A stretch of DNA of 43,884 nt from positions 1 through 43,884 of the forward strand of contig CAJCJD010000210.1 in assembly GCA_903970555.1 (NCBI GenBank). The letters run 5' to 3'. Source of the stretch: Vulcanimicrobiota bacterium. GTDB taxonomy: Bacteria; Pseudomonadota; Gammaproteobacteria; Xanthomonadales; Rhodanobacteraceae. Both the position numbers and the translations under genes were made by a program. This document shows positions 16,651-25,511 of this stretch, piece after piece. The notes under the pieces were generated by a model. The model worked only from the letters and a program-made list of their open reading frames with translations, did not search any database and had not been told where the DNA came from. Each line of letters opens with the position of its first letter. Position 1 is the stretch's first letter.

Positions 16651-18489
16651 TCAGTCGTGAGGCAAACTTACCGCATACAGATACCAGGCGTCGTGCGGCA
16701 ACCATTGTTCGGTCCAGCGCCAGTCGTCGTCGCGGCCGGTTTGGGCGTAGCCAAGATTGAAAGCGATACCGTCTTCGTCATCCAGATCGCCCGTGATGCC
16801 GTTGATGATCGCACCCGGCGCGCTGGTGTATTCGTACGACCGGAAGAACATGTATCCAGCATTGCGCTGTCCGCTGCCCATCAACATGCTGGTGTCGTAA
16901 GGGTTACGACCGAGTATCCAGTGCAGCTGGTTCCAGGCGTAGTCTTGCAGCTTGGCGCGGAACGCCGGATCGCCAGCGAACAGCGGCGCAGCCATGCGTG
17001 CAGCGGCAGCCAGGGATGCCAATCGTGCGTTTTCGCCCTGCCACCACGGCGCCGCCTCGGTATCGTGTGGGAAGAAGAAAGCCGTGCGCACGGTGCCGTT
17101 GCCCATGCGCACCAACTGGCGCGCATAGCCGAAGGGATTGTTCACGTCGCCAGTGACGCGTAATTCGTAAGCCAGCGAGCGCCGCACGACGTCCCGCACA
17201 ACCTTCTGCTGTGTCGCGGTCGCAATGCTTGCGTACTCCACTAGCGCTACGACCGGCAGGCCTGCGTCGGTAGGATGGAAGAATGGCCGCGTGCCGGCAT
17301 CGGCGCGCCAGTAGTCTTGTTGGCCATCGTGCGTAATGAGGCGAGACATCAGACTTGCGGCGCGCTTTTCAGCAGCCTTGCGCCAGACCTCGTCGTGCGT
17401 GGCGCGGTACAACTCAGTGGCCGCCAGCAACGCGCAATAGTCATCGACGATGTTTTCCACGCCATCGTTGATCAATTCCTTGTTGTGCGCATCCAGGAAA
17501 CGATAGGCCGCTTCGGCCGTGTTGAGATAATCCTGACGCGTGAAATCGCCATCGGCATCGTCCACCGTGCTGGCCAGCGCCAGCGCGGCAATCGCTACGC
17601 CGCCACCTGCGCGAAAGCTTGCTTCATACGCGTGCGGGCCGTGCGCGGGCGCCTCCACTTTTTCGGTGGTATCGTTGGCATTGCGCTTGATTTGTGTGCG
17701 CCAATTGGGATCGCCAATGCGGCGATCCTGCGCAAGCTTGCCCGCGCCAGGCGCATCGATCGATTGGTAGAACGAACCGTCGGGGCGTTTGTCGCGCACC
17801 AGGAAATCCGCGCCGAACAATCCTTCGTCGAGCAGGCGACGCTGGTATTGACTGAAATCCGGATCGTGGCGCGCGTCGAGCTGTTGCCAGCTGCGAAGCA
17901 GGCTCCAGACCACCAATGGCACCTGCTGCGTATTGAAATAAGAGGTGAGGTTCTGGTGCGAAAGGTGAATGCCGTAATCGCCCGTGGCGTCGTACCAGCC
18001 GCCATGAATATCGAGCGTGCCCGGCGTTCCATCCGGATGCGCAAGATGCCGATCGGCCTTGTCCATCGCGCCGCTGGCGCGCTGGCCTTTGAAGTAGTAC
18101 ACGACATTGGAGAAGGTGTTGCGCTCCAACACATCGCCTTGCACCAGGAATTCGTCGGAACGTATGCAGGTTCCGTGATCTTGCAACGTCAAGTAGTAGC
18201 GGCCAGGTTTCTTCAGTGCGGAGAAATCGGCGCGCCAATAGTGCTCAGCACCCCACTTCGCGACGGGGCCCGTATCCTGCAACGTACCCGTCAGCACCGG
18301 CTTGTTGTCGCTAGCGTCGACAACCTGGAAATCATGAAGCGATTGTGTCGCATCAGCCGCAACAACGGCCTGCTTGCTCGCCTGCAATTCGTAGCCGACT
18401 TGATCGACCAACACTTTCGGTTCCGCTGTCCATCCATTCGCAGCACACAGGCTTAGGCAAGCCAGGACAAACGGCACGGCGGACTTCAT
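16651..18489 (-). CDS. GH9 glycoside hydrolase (glucosaminidase or cellulase type)
   Basis: A 612-residue exported GH9 enzyme. Signal peptide 1-22, then an N-terminal Ig-like CelD_N domain (KVLVDQVGYELQASKQAVV, about 25-120), then the (alpha/alpha)6 catalytic domain. GGWYDATGDYG (163-173) holds the nucleophile-activating aspartates, and the general acid is likely E594 in WTEQWLPHDAWYL. GH9 covers endoglucanases and also exo-beta-glucosaminidases found in vibrio chitin loci. The surrounding GlcNAc genes make an amino-sugar substrate more likely than cellulose, by inference only. CAGGAG lies upstream of ATG at 18489. A small ACGCCGG/CCGGCGT hairpin (18519-18537) lies in its leader, and the receptor gene's terminator is 96 bp upstream. 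Confidence 0.88.
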   Translation of the reverse strand: MKSAVPFVLACLSLCAANGWTAEPKVLVDQVGYELQASKQAVVAADATQSLHDFQVVDASDNKPVLTGTLQDTGPVAKWGAEHYWRADFSALKKPGRYYLTLQDHGTCIRSDEFLVQGDVLERNTFSNVVYYFKGQRASGAMDKADRHLAHPDGTPGTLDIHGGWYDATGDYGIHLSHQNLTSYFNTQQVPLVVWSLLRSWQQLDARHDPDFSQYQRRLLDEGLFGADFLVRDKRPDGSFYQSIDAPGAGKLAQDRRIGDPNWRTQIKRNANDTTEKVEAPAHGPHAYEASFRAGGGVAIAALALASTVDDADGDFTRQDYLNTAEAAYRFLDAHNKELINDGVENIVDDYCALLAATELYRATHDEVWRKAAEKRAASLMSRLITHDGQQDYWRADAGTRPFFHPTDAGLPVVALVEYASIATATQQKVVRDVVRRSLAYELRVTGDVNNPFGYARQLVRMGNGTVRTAFFFPHDTEAAPWWQGENARLASLAAAARMAAPLFAGDPAFRAKLQDYAWNQLHWILGRNPYDTSMLMGSGQRNAGYMFFRSYEYTSAPGAIINGITGDLDDEDGIAFNLGYAQTGRDDDWRWTEQWLPHDAWYLYAVSLPHD

Positions 18490-18584
18490 GCGGCAACTCC
18501 TGCGAAGCGGCCTCGCCAACGCCGGATATGCCGGCGTCGCGGGTATTCATCACGATCAACTTCCCCGCGTCCGAATCCCTATGG

Positions 18585-18619
18585 AAAAAAAGGACCTGGC
18601 AAGAAATCGCCAGGTCCTT
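18585..18619 (-). terminator. Rho-independent terminator of the nag-locus TonB receptor
   Basis: Read on the minus strand: an 11-bp perfect stem (18609-18619 with 18590-18600), an 8-base loop and then a run of seven T (A 18585-18591 on the plus strand). It lies 32 bp after the receptor stop codon, before the GH9 gene on the same strand. It should separate high receptor expression from the glycosidase genes or act as a partial stop. Confidence 0.9.
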
Positions 18620-18650
18620 GGCGGGGAAGAAGAAAGACTTACGTGTTACA

Positions 18651-21461
18651 TCAGAACTTGAAGTGTGCCTCGAGCATGAACTGGCGACCGGTCACATACT
18701 CTTCGGATATCTGGGTCTTGCTACCCAGATAGGCGTAGTACTTGTAGTTGAGCAAGTTCAACATGTCGAAGGTGACAGAGAAGTTCTTGTTGAACTGGTA
18801 GCCCACCGAACCGTCGAGTTCCTTGAAGCCATCCACATAGGTCGACGGTGCGCCGGCCACGTAGCCGCCGGCCAGATAGGCGCTGCGGTAGTTGTACGAA
18901 ACGCTGGCACTGTACGGACCTTTCTCGAAGTACGGCGCAATGGTGTACGCGTTCTTCGAGTTATAGGGCAGCCAACCGCCGCTATGGGTCGAACCATCCG
19001 AGTAGGTGTAGTTCGTGCGCAACCCGAAGCCGCTGTCGCCGAATGCCTGCTGATAGCTCAGCGTGGCACCCTTGACCTTGGCGCGACCACCGTCGACCGG
19101 TGCGGTTACGTCGTACTGACAGATACCGGCTGCGGTACAAAGACCCGCGGCGATCTGCGCATTGCCCTCGCTTTGCAGATAGCCCGGCAACGTCCAGGAA
19201 CCATTGACGCGCGTCTGGGTGGTCGCCGCATTGACGATGTAGTTGAGGACGTCCTTGTAGAACACCGAGGCCGCAAACACCGATTCGTCGTTGAAGTACC
19301 ACTCAGCCGATGCATCGAAGTTTGCCGAACGATACGGCTTCAGATTCGGATTGCCCGCGGTCGCGGTCAGCACCGTATCGTTGGCTTCGAAATACGGAGC
19401 CATCTGGTTATACGGGGCGTAGGACACCGTTTCCGAAGCCGCACCGCGCAGGATGAAGTCCGGTGCAATGTTCCAGGCAATGTTGACGGCCGGGAGCAGG
19501 TTGTTGAACTTGGTCTTCTGCGTGATGTAGCCGAAGCCCGCCGGGAAGTTACAGTTGAACGTATCTGCCGAAGCGCAATAGCCAGGGATGTTGTAGCCCG
19601 ACGACGTGAATTCGGTATGCACGAAGCGCAAACCGAGGTTGCCGTGCACCACATCGTTGCCGAAATCGCCCTGCACATATGCAGCGCTGTTTTCCTGCTG
19701 TACGCCCCAGGTGTTGTCAAAATAGACGTTCGCGTCCTTGGCGGCGCCGAAGCCAGGCGTGCTCAAGACAGCATTCTTGATCGCGTTCAGGCCCAGCGTC
19801 TGCACATGCGTCACGAAGCTGCTGGAGAGTCCCAGATCGCTCGCACCTGACAGGTTGGTCAGGCCGCCGTAGCCGATCTGGTTCAAGGTCAGCTGCTGCG
19901 GACCGGTGTAGGCATTTTCAACCTGGCTTTCCCAATGGCTTGCGTAACGCGCGCCGACCAGCAATTCGTTGAAGAAGCCGTCGAAGTCCTTGCTGAAGTC
20001 CAACTGGCCGTACGTGTCCCTGGACTTGTACAGAATGGTTTCTTCGTTGCCGCCCCAGCCATTGTCCGCCCAGTAATTGGGATTGTTGGCCGTGGAAGGA
20101 TCGGTGAATTGAACGCCCTGGTTGATGTTCCAGGAGAACGGACCGCCGTAGTAGATTTCCTTGATGAAGGACGTCATCGGGTTGCGCGAACTGCTTACGC
20201 CAACGTCCCCACCGAGCCTCCAACCATCACCGTTGTACGTGCCCTTCCAATCGACACCCTTGGTGGTGACCATCGACTGGCGCGCGTAGTTATCGGTGAA
20301 GGTGGCCGCGGTGCTCTTGCAGGTCGTGGTGTTGTAGCAAGGCGTGCCCACCTGCGTACCGCCAGTGATGATGCCGTTCGGGCCTTCGGTCAGCGACGTG
20401 ATGCCACCGGGCTGGTTCGTCGCCCACGGATACATGGACTGGTTGACGTTGTCCAAACCGTCTTTCATGTACATCAGGCTGAGCGTGCTTTCGAAATTCT
20501 GGTTCGGCCGGAACTGGACGTTGACCAGCACGTCATTGAGCTTTTCGGTCTGCTGGAAATTGGCGGCGCTGAGCTGGTTCGGGATTTGATCGGTCGCCTT
20601 GATGGTGCCCGCATTCAACTCGTTCTGGATGGCGTTGTTGCCCGCGGCCAAAGCAGCCGTGTTCACCGAAGCGACGGAGCTGTAGCCATAGTTTTCCATG
20701 CCTTCGCGGCTGAGGAACTGTTCTTTATGTCCGGCAGAAAAGTCGACACCGAAGGTCTTGTCGTCGTTGTGCCACGAATAGAACACCGAGCCGTTCGGAC
20801 GCTGCTGGCCCACCATATCGTTGTAATTGGTGCCGAACGAACCGCTGAGCGTGTTCGCCGGAACATCCAGCGGCTGCACGGTATGCATCAACACGGTACC
20901 GCCGAGGCTGCCCTCGACAATGCGCGCTTCTGGGCTCTTGACGATTTCCAGCTGACCCAGGATTTCAGGCGGCAGCATGGAGTAGTTGAAGCCGCGGTTC
21001 GGGTTATCACCGAACAGCCAGATGGCCTGCGCCACCGGATGGCCGTCGAGCAAGCTCACGTTGAGGCTCGGGTCCATGCCATCGATGCTGACGCGCTGCG
21101 TGCCGGGAATACTGCGATCGAGCGTCACACCTGGCACCTGGGCCAGAGCTTCGGCGACGTTGGTAGCCGGGAATTTGCCGATATCTTCAGCCGTGATGGC
21201 GTCGACGATGGCATCAGCATTGCGCTTGGTGTCCATCGATGCCTGCAAGCTGGCACGGATACCGGTCACGGTAACCGTCGCCAATTGCTTTGCACTGGCT
21301 GCACTGTTCCCGGTGTCCTGGGCCGTGTCCTGGCTCCTGGTCAGGGCGCCGACACCATTGGTGCTAGTGGTGGTTTGAGTCGTGTCCTGTGCATAGAGCG
21401 CACTGGACAAACATAGGCTCGCGATGATGCTCGCGGCAAGCGTGGTCTTGCGATGTGACAT
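18651..21461 (-). CDS. TonB-dependent receptor of the GlcNAc/chito-oligosaccharide locus
   Basis: A 936-residue outer-membrane receptor of the TonB-Xanth-Caul type, known in xanthomonads and Caulobacter for carbohydrate uptake. Signal peptide 1-24 (cleavage LYA-Q), a threonine-rich spacer, TonB box TVTVTGIR (63-70), plug with DAITAEDIGKFPATNVAEAL and VSIDGMDPSLNVSLLDGHPVA, and a barrel ending in the usual aromatic residue (EAHFKF). From its place between the GlcNAc kinase and glycosidase genes I infer uptake of chito-oligosaccharides or GlcNAc-containing glycans. ATG at 21461 has GGGGAGGAA upstream. The kinase gene ends 129 bp before it, so it may be second in that transcript. A strong terminator follows. 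Confidence 0.9.
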   Translation of the reverse strand: MSHRKTTLAASIIASLCLSSALYAQDTTQTTTSTNGVGALTRSQDTAQDTGNSAASAKQLATVTVTGIRASLQASMDTKRNADAIVDAITAEDIGKFPATNVAEALAQVPGVTLDRSIPGTQRVSIDGMDPSLNVSLLDGHPVAQAIWLFGDNPNRGFNYSMLPPEILGQLEIVKSPEARIVEGSLGGTVLMHTVQPLDVPANTLSGSFGTNYNDMVGQQRPNGSVFYSWHNDDKTFGVDFSAGHKEQFLSREGMENYGYSSVASVNTAALAAGNNAIQNELNAGTIKATDQIPNQLSAANFQQTEKLNDVLVNVQFRPNQNFESTLSLMYMKDGLDNVNQSMYPWATNQPGGITSLTEGPNGIITGGTQVGTPCYNTTTCKSTAATFTDNYARQSMVTTKGVDWKGTYNGDGWRLGGDVGVSSSRNPMTSFIKEIYYGGPFSWNINQGVQFTDPSTANNPNYWADNGWGGNEETILYKSRDTYGQLDFSKDFDGFFNELLVGARYASHWESQVENAYTGPQQLTLNQIGYGGLTNLSGASDLGLSSSFVTHVQTLGLNAIKNAVLSTPGFGAAKDANVYFDNTWGVQQENSAAYVQGDFGNDVVHGNLGLRFVHTEFTSSGYNIPGYCASADTFNCNFPAGFGYITQKTKFNNLLPAVNIAWNIAPDFILRGAASETVSYAPYNQMAPYFEANDTVLTATAGNPNLKPYRSANFDASAEWYFNDESVFAASVFYKDVLNYIVNAATTQTRVNGSWTLPGYLQSEGNAQIAAGLCTAAGICQYDVTAPVDGGRAKVKGATLSYQQAFGDSGFGLRTNYTYSDGSTHSGGWLPYNSKNAYTIAPYFEKGPYSASVSYNYRSAYLAGGYVAGAPSTYVDGFKELDGSVGYQFNKNFSVTFDMLNLLNYKYYAYLGSKTQISEEYVTGRQFMLEAHFKF

Positions 21462-21590
21462 GGCTTCCTCCCCTCAGAGGCGTTTTTCAGCAACGGAAAA
21501 TGTTCGCGGCATGCCCGTGCTGTGTGGCGTATGGGCTTGCGCCCGGTTCAATTCGATAAACCTCGTTTCTCTGTTTCTTCGGTGCGCCCA

Positions 21591-22622
21591 TCAATGGGCA
21601 TGCTGGCTATCCAAATACAGGCCGGCAGCCCCGATGACCCCGAGCTGGCCGTGCTCCATCAGTCGTACAGGTACCTGTTGCAAGAAAGGGCGCATCACGC
21701 CCTTATTGAAAAAACGTTCGGCAAATGTGCTCGCCAGCAGCAGGTCGCGAATCTGCGGCAAAATGCCGCCAGCAAGATACGCACCGCCACGTGCGCCATA
21801 GAGCAACACGAGATCGCCAACGAAACTGCCGAGCAAGCCGCAGAACACTTGCAGTGCTTCCACGGCCGCCGCGTCGGATTGCTCCACCGCGCTGCGTGTC
21901 ACCTCTGCTGGAATGCGTTGGACTGGCGTGACGCCACGCAACGTGCAGATGGCGTTATAGAGATTGACGAGCCCGGGACCGGACAGCGCATGCTCGAACG
22001 ACACGTGCGAGCGCTCGCGTGCGAGCAATCGCAGAATCTCGATCTCCAGCTCGTTGCCAGGCGCCAGCGCGACTTGTCCCGCTTCGGTGGCCAGCACGGT
22101 GGCGTGCGGCTTACCGGGCAGCAGCACCGCCGAACCCAGACCCGTGCCCGGCCCCATCACCAATACCGGCCCACTGACTTGCGGCGCGCTGGTTTCGATC
22201 ACCGAGGTCGCGTCAGTTTGCGTCATGAACTGCGTGGCGTAGGCCACGGCTTCGAAATCGTTGATCACCGCCAGGCTGGCGATGCCGAGCGTTTCGCGGA
22301 TATCGCGGATCGACACCGGCCACGGCAAGTTGTCGTTGACGATGGCATCGCCCAGCACATAACCCGCACTGGCCACGGCGCAATGCTCGACATGGATGCT
22401 GGCACTGAGCTGGGTGACGAAATCTTTCAGCACCGCGGTAAGACTGGGCCATTCGGCGCAGGCATAGCGGCGATATTCCAGCACCGTTACGGGACGATGG
22501 CCGTCCGGACGCGGGCTAACCAGGCCAATGCGCGCATGAGTGCCACCGACATCGGCAGCCAGAAATGCTGGCTCCGGTGACGGCACCGATTGCGCATTGC
22601 CACGTATGACAGCCTGAGCCAC
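21591..22622 (-). CDS. nagK: GlcNAc kinase of the glucokinase family (NagK-II type)
   Basis: A 343-residue kinase of the Glk (COG0837) type, not ROK. The phosphate-binding ADVGGTHARIG lies at 23-33, with the sugar-binding SAGYVLGD and INDFEAVAYATQ segments and GPGTGLGSA for ATP. Glk would normally make glucose-6-P, but xanthomonads use glucokinase-like NagK-II enzymes for GlcNAc, and the neighbours nagP, nagB-II and nagA support that role. A GTG start at 22622 is chosen because AGGAGG lies 4 bases upstream; ATG at 22637 would place that site inside the gene. Divergent from nagP; a palindromic operator candidate lies 92-109 bp upstream of the start. Confidence 0.8.
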   Translation of the reverse strand: MAQAVIRGNAQSVPSPEPAFLAADVGGTHARIGLVSPRPDGHRPVTVLEYRRYACAEWPSLTAVLKDFVTQLSASIHVEHCAVASAGYVLGDAIVNDNLPWPVSIRDIRETLGIASLAVINDFEAVAYATQFMTQTDATSVIETSAPQVSGPVLVMGPGTGLGSAVLLPGKPHATVLATEAGQVALAPGNELEIEILRLLARERSHVSFEHALSGPGLVNLYNAICTLRGVTPVQRIPAEVTRSAVEQSDAAAVEALQVFCGLLGSFVGDLVLLYGARGGAYLAGGILPQIRDLLLASTFAERFFNKGVMRPFLQQVPVRLMEHGQLGVIGAAGLYLDSQHAH

Positions 22623-22713
22623 GCCCCCTCCTCTCATTTTCTGTCGCGCTAGTCCTACAAGCTCGCAGGACTCGCCCTCTCCCACGCGACTCTGATGGCG
22701 GAGTCTGGTCACG

Positions 22714-22731
22714 AATGACAACGCTGTCAAC
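22714..22731. promoter_or_regulatory. Nag-type operator candidate 1
   Basis: AATGACAACGCTGTCAAC: arms TGACA (22716-22720) and TGTCA (22725-22729) around the centre ACGC. It fits the NagR-box consensus as I recall it from comparative work on GlcNAc pathways (TGACARCGYTGTCA). On the minus strand the site contains TTGACA, usable as the -35 of the kinase promoter, so binding would block transcription. The likely ligand is the LacI protein encoded at 24421. Confidence 0.65.
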
Positions 22732-22948
22732 AGGTCGTAAAGAACACCTTCAAAGCGTGTTTGTCGCACTGCGAAATGTTATGCCACGCAGTTATATGCG
22801 CACTCGCGCAAATGATTGAAACAGAATAAGATTATGGGCAGATAACTAGGCTAAAAGGCCTAGTCTTTGCGGTGTTGCGCCGCATCACAAATGACCCTCG
22901 AATCAGTCAAAATGACGCACGTTGTCGGCCGAGCCATCGTGCCATCGA

Positions 22949-22963
22949 TTGACAACGTTGTGC
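22949..22963. promoter_or_regulatory. Nag-type operator candidate 2
   Basis: TTGACAACGTTGTGC, with ACAACGTTGT (22952-22961) a perfect 10-bp palindrome. It shares TGACAACG with site 1 and overlaps a perfect -35 hexamer TTGACA (22949-22954) pointing to nagP, whose start is 73 bp downstream of the site. The -10 is not clear (AATAAAGAT follows). A further half-site ACGTTGTC lies at 22919-22926. Confidence 0.6.
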
Positions 22964-23035
22964 CTTGAGGACAATAAAGATCGCTACGGTGATGTCGCAC
23001 TTCGTCGACATCGGGTTTGTCACGGGGAATCGTTC

Positions 23036-24322
23036 ATGTCGTCCACCACGTACACCGCCGACGCGCCACGCACGTCGACATTGCTGCCAATGATGATCAT
23101 CGGCGTGCTGTTTTTTGTTATGGGTTTTTTCACCTGGCTCAACGGACCGCTTATTTCGTTCGTGAAGGTGGCTTTTACGCTCGACGACATCAACGCTTTC
23201 CTGGTGCCTTTTGCGTTTTACATGTCCTATTTCTTCCTTGCGCTGCCCGCAGGCGCGGTGCTCAAACGCACCGGCATGAAAAAAGGCATGGTGTTGGGCC
23301 TTTTCATCATGGCCATTGGCGCGGCGGTGTTCGGTGAGTTCGTGCGCATACGCATTTATCCGGGTGCGCTGGCCGGCTTGTTTGTGATCGGCGCAGGGTT
23401 GTCGCTATTGCAAACAGCATCCAATCCTTACATCAGCATTCTCGGTCCCATCGAAAGCGCCGCGCAGCGCATCGCATTGATGGGCATCTGCAACAAGGTC
23501 GCCGGTGCGCTTGCACCGCTCGCGTTCGGCGCACTGGTGATGACGGGCATCGATTCGTTTCTAGGCCAAGTCACCACTATGGCTGCCGGACCCGCGCGCG
23601 AAACCCTGCTCAATGACTTCGCGGCACGCGTTTTCTGGCCATATATGGCCTTGGCAGGCCTGCTCGTGGTGATTGCGATCTGGATCGTTCTTTCCTCGCT
23701 GCCGGAAATCAAACCCTCTGGCGCCAACACCGAACGTTCGATCGGTCATAGCAAGGGCGGCATTTTTAGCTTTCCGCATTTGTGGCTCGGCGTGCTGTGC
23801 CTGTTTCTTTACGTAGGCGTGGAAGTGATGGCGGGCGATGCTATCAACACCTATGGCCAGGGCTTCGGTCTACCGTTGCAGATAACGTCGCACTTCACCA
23901 CGTACACCATGGCGGCGATGCTGACGGGCTACCTGGTTGGCTCGGTGCTGATTCCTCGCTTCGTTTCACAGCAACGCTATCTGGCCGTGTCGGCGGTGCT
24001 TGGCGTGTTGTTTGCGTTCGGTGCCTATGTCACGCATGGGTACACGTCGGTTGCTTTTGTTGCCGCGCTGGGTTTTGCCAACGCCATGATGTGGCCGGCG
24101 ATCTTTCCCCTGGCCATCAAGGGGCTGGGCAGCCATACCGAGGCGGGTTCGGCGCTTTTGATCATGGGCATCGTGGGCGGCGCGCTGTTGCCGCAGGCTT
24201 TTGTGCATCTGAAACAGCACATCGATTTTCAGCTCGCTTTCCTGATTGTCATCGTGCCGTGCTACCTATACATCCTTTATTACGGGTTGCGCGGCCATAA
24301 CGTGGGCAACCACGCGGTCTAA
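23036..24322 (+). CDS. nagP: MFS sugar transporter, GlcNAc uptake (NagP/FucP-like)
   Basis: A 428-residue inner-membrane transporter with 12 predicted helices, of the FucP/GluP sugar:H+ symporter group. Typical are FFVMGFFTWLNGPLISFVKVAF in helix 1, the RTGMKKGMVLGLFIMAIGA loop, and LQTASNPYISILGP. Related transporters named NagP carry GlcNAc in Xanthomonas and Shewanella. The start is ATG at 23036 with GGGGAA upstream; the open frame runs back to 22922, which would overlap the operator. It is divergent from the kinase gene, followed after 98 bp by the LacI gene on the same strand. Confidence 0.88.
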   Translation: MSSTTYTADAPRTSTLLPMMIIGVLFFVMGFFTWLNGPLISFVKVAFTLDDINAFLVPFAFYMSYFFLALPAGAVLKRTGMKKGMVLGLFIMAIGAAVFGEFVRIRIYPGALAGLFVIGAGLSLLQTASNPYISILGPIESAAQRIALMGICNKVAGALAPLAFGALVMTGIDSFLGQVTTMAAGPARETLLNDFAARVFWPYMALAGLLVVIAIWIVLSSLPEIKPSGANTERSIGHSKGGIFSFPHLWLGVLCLFLYVGVEVMAGDAINTYGQGFGLPLQITSHFTTYTMAAMLTGYLVGSVLIPRFVSQQRYLAVSAVLGVLFAFGAYVTHGYTSVAFVAALGFANAMMWPAIFPLAIKGLGSHTEAGSALLIMGIVGGALLPQAFVHLKQHIDFQLAFLIVIVPCYLYILYYGLRGHNVGNHAV

Positions 24323-24420
24323 GGCATATTTAACGATGTCAGGCGCCGGCACCCCCGCGGCCACCACTCGACCCGGTGACTGGGCTACGATGCCCACCCG
24401 ACACCCGGGAGGATCCCTCG

Positions 24421-25449
24421 TTGCACAGTCCCACCATCAAGGATGTCGCCAAGCACGCTGGCGTCTCGCTGAAGACGGTCTCGCGCGTCATCAATCACGA
24501 GGCGGCGGTGCGCCCGGAGACCCGCGAGAAAGTGGAGCGGGCGATCAAGCAGCTGGGTTACCACCCGGACCCTTCCGCCCGCAGCTTGCGCAGCAGCTCC
24601 CACTCTTACGCGATTGGTTTGGTCTACGACAATCCGAACGCGCACTACGTGATCGATATGCAGAACGGCGTGCTGTCGGCATGTCGCGAACGTGGGTTTG
24701 GCCTGCAAATTTATCCCTGCGATTCGACCGCGCCGAATCTGGCCGAGGATCTGGTGTCGCTGGTGCAGCGTGCGCGCCTGGCGGGGCTGATTCTGGCACC
24801 GCCGATGTCGGAGCAATCCGCGTTGCTGGCCACACTCCAAGCGAACGAAGTGGCCTTTGTACGCATCATCGCCGCCCGCGAGGATCCACAAGACGGCATG
24901 CCCTGCGTCTATGTGGACGATCACGACGCGGCCTATGCGATCACCGAGCATCTGATCCAGCTGGGTCATACGCGCATCGGCTTCTTGTGGGGCGAGCCAC
25001 ATCATCGCTCCAGCCCGGAGCGTTATCAGGGCTATGCGGATGCGTTGAAGGATTACGGTATCGCGATCAATCGCAAGCTGATCCTGCCCGGCCGCTACGC
25101 CTTCGACGACGGCTTTCGTGGTGCGCGCAAGCTGCTGGCGTTGAAGGAACCACCTACCGCCATCTTCGGCTGCAACGACGAAATCGCTGCGGGCGTGCTG
25201 GCCGCGGCGCGCTCGGCGGGATTGGATGTGCCGTGGGATCTCTCCATTGCCGGCTTCGAGGACAGCCCATTTTCGAAGCAAGCTTGGCCGGCGCTGACCA
25301 CGGCGCGGCAATCGACCAGCGAGATCGGGCGGCACGCTGCGTTGCGTCTAATCACCGGCTTGCAGAACGCGAGCGTGGAGCCTACCAACGAGGGCTTCAT
25401 GCCCGAGCTGGTGGTGCGCGGCTCGACGGCGCCGCCACGTCAAACCTGA
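24421..25449 (+). CDS. nagR: LacI-family regulator of the GlcNAc locus
   Basis: A 342-residue repressor. The N-terminal helix-turn-helix is typical (TIKDVAKHAGVSLKTVSRVIN, about 5-25), with the hinge near PSARSLRSS and a periplasmic-binding-type sensor domain after it (IGLVYDNPNAHY, PGRYAFDDGFRGARKLL, GFEDSPFSKQAWPALTTA). I infer that it responds to a GlcNAc metabolite and binds the TGACAACG palindromes at 22714 and 22949. A TTG start at 24421 is preferred: GGGAGGA lies 8 bases upstream and the HTH then starts at the usual position. GTG at 24376 would add 15 residues. The symbol rests on context; it could be the paralogous nagQ type. Confidence 0.83.
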   Translation: MHSPTIKDVAKHAGVSLKTVSRVINHEAAVRPETREKVERAIKQLGYHPDPSARSLRSSSHSYAIGLVYDNPNAHYVIDMQNGVLSACRERGFGLQIYPCDSTAPNLAEDLVSLVQRARLAGLILAPPMSEQSALLATLQANEVAFVRIIAAREDPQDGMPCVYVDDHDAAYAITEHLIQLGHTRIGFLWGEPHHRSSPERYQGYADALKDYGIAINRKLILPGRYAFDDGFRGARKLLALKEPPTAIFGCNDEIAAGVLAAARSAGLDVPWDLSIAGFEDSPFSKQAWPALTTARQSTSEIGRHAALRLITGLQNASVEPTNEGFMPELVVRGSTAPPRQT

Positions 25450-25511
25450 TTGTTTTGTGCGGCGAGCGCATTGCGCTGCCGCGTTCTTCTGTTTTTCGTC
25501 ATCTCGCACAC

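Larger units (their letters stand above)
22623..23035. promoter_or_regulatory. Divergent nagK-nagP control region
   Basis: A 413-bp gene-free stretch between the kinase and nagP starts, visibly richer in A and T than its flanks (around 22780-22900). It holds two nag-type palindromes (listed separately), a hairpin ACTAGGC/GCCTAGT (22845-22851, 22858-22864) of unknown role, and promoter-like hexamers such as TTGAAA (22816) with GATAAC (22841). An open frame enters it from the right (from 22922, in frame with nagP) but has no codon or start support. Confidence 0.7.

Noticed and set aside
19935..21416. Long plus-strand frame of 493 codons
   Set aside because: It is antisense to the TonB receptor gene, whose protein has full family features; the frame is an effect of high GC codon use. 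The same holds for 6182-7618 (minus) and 17275-18456 (plus).
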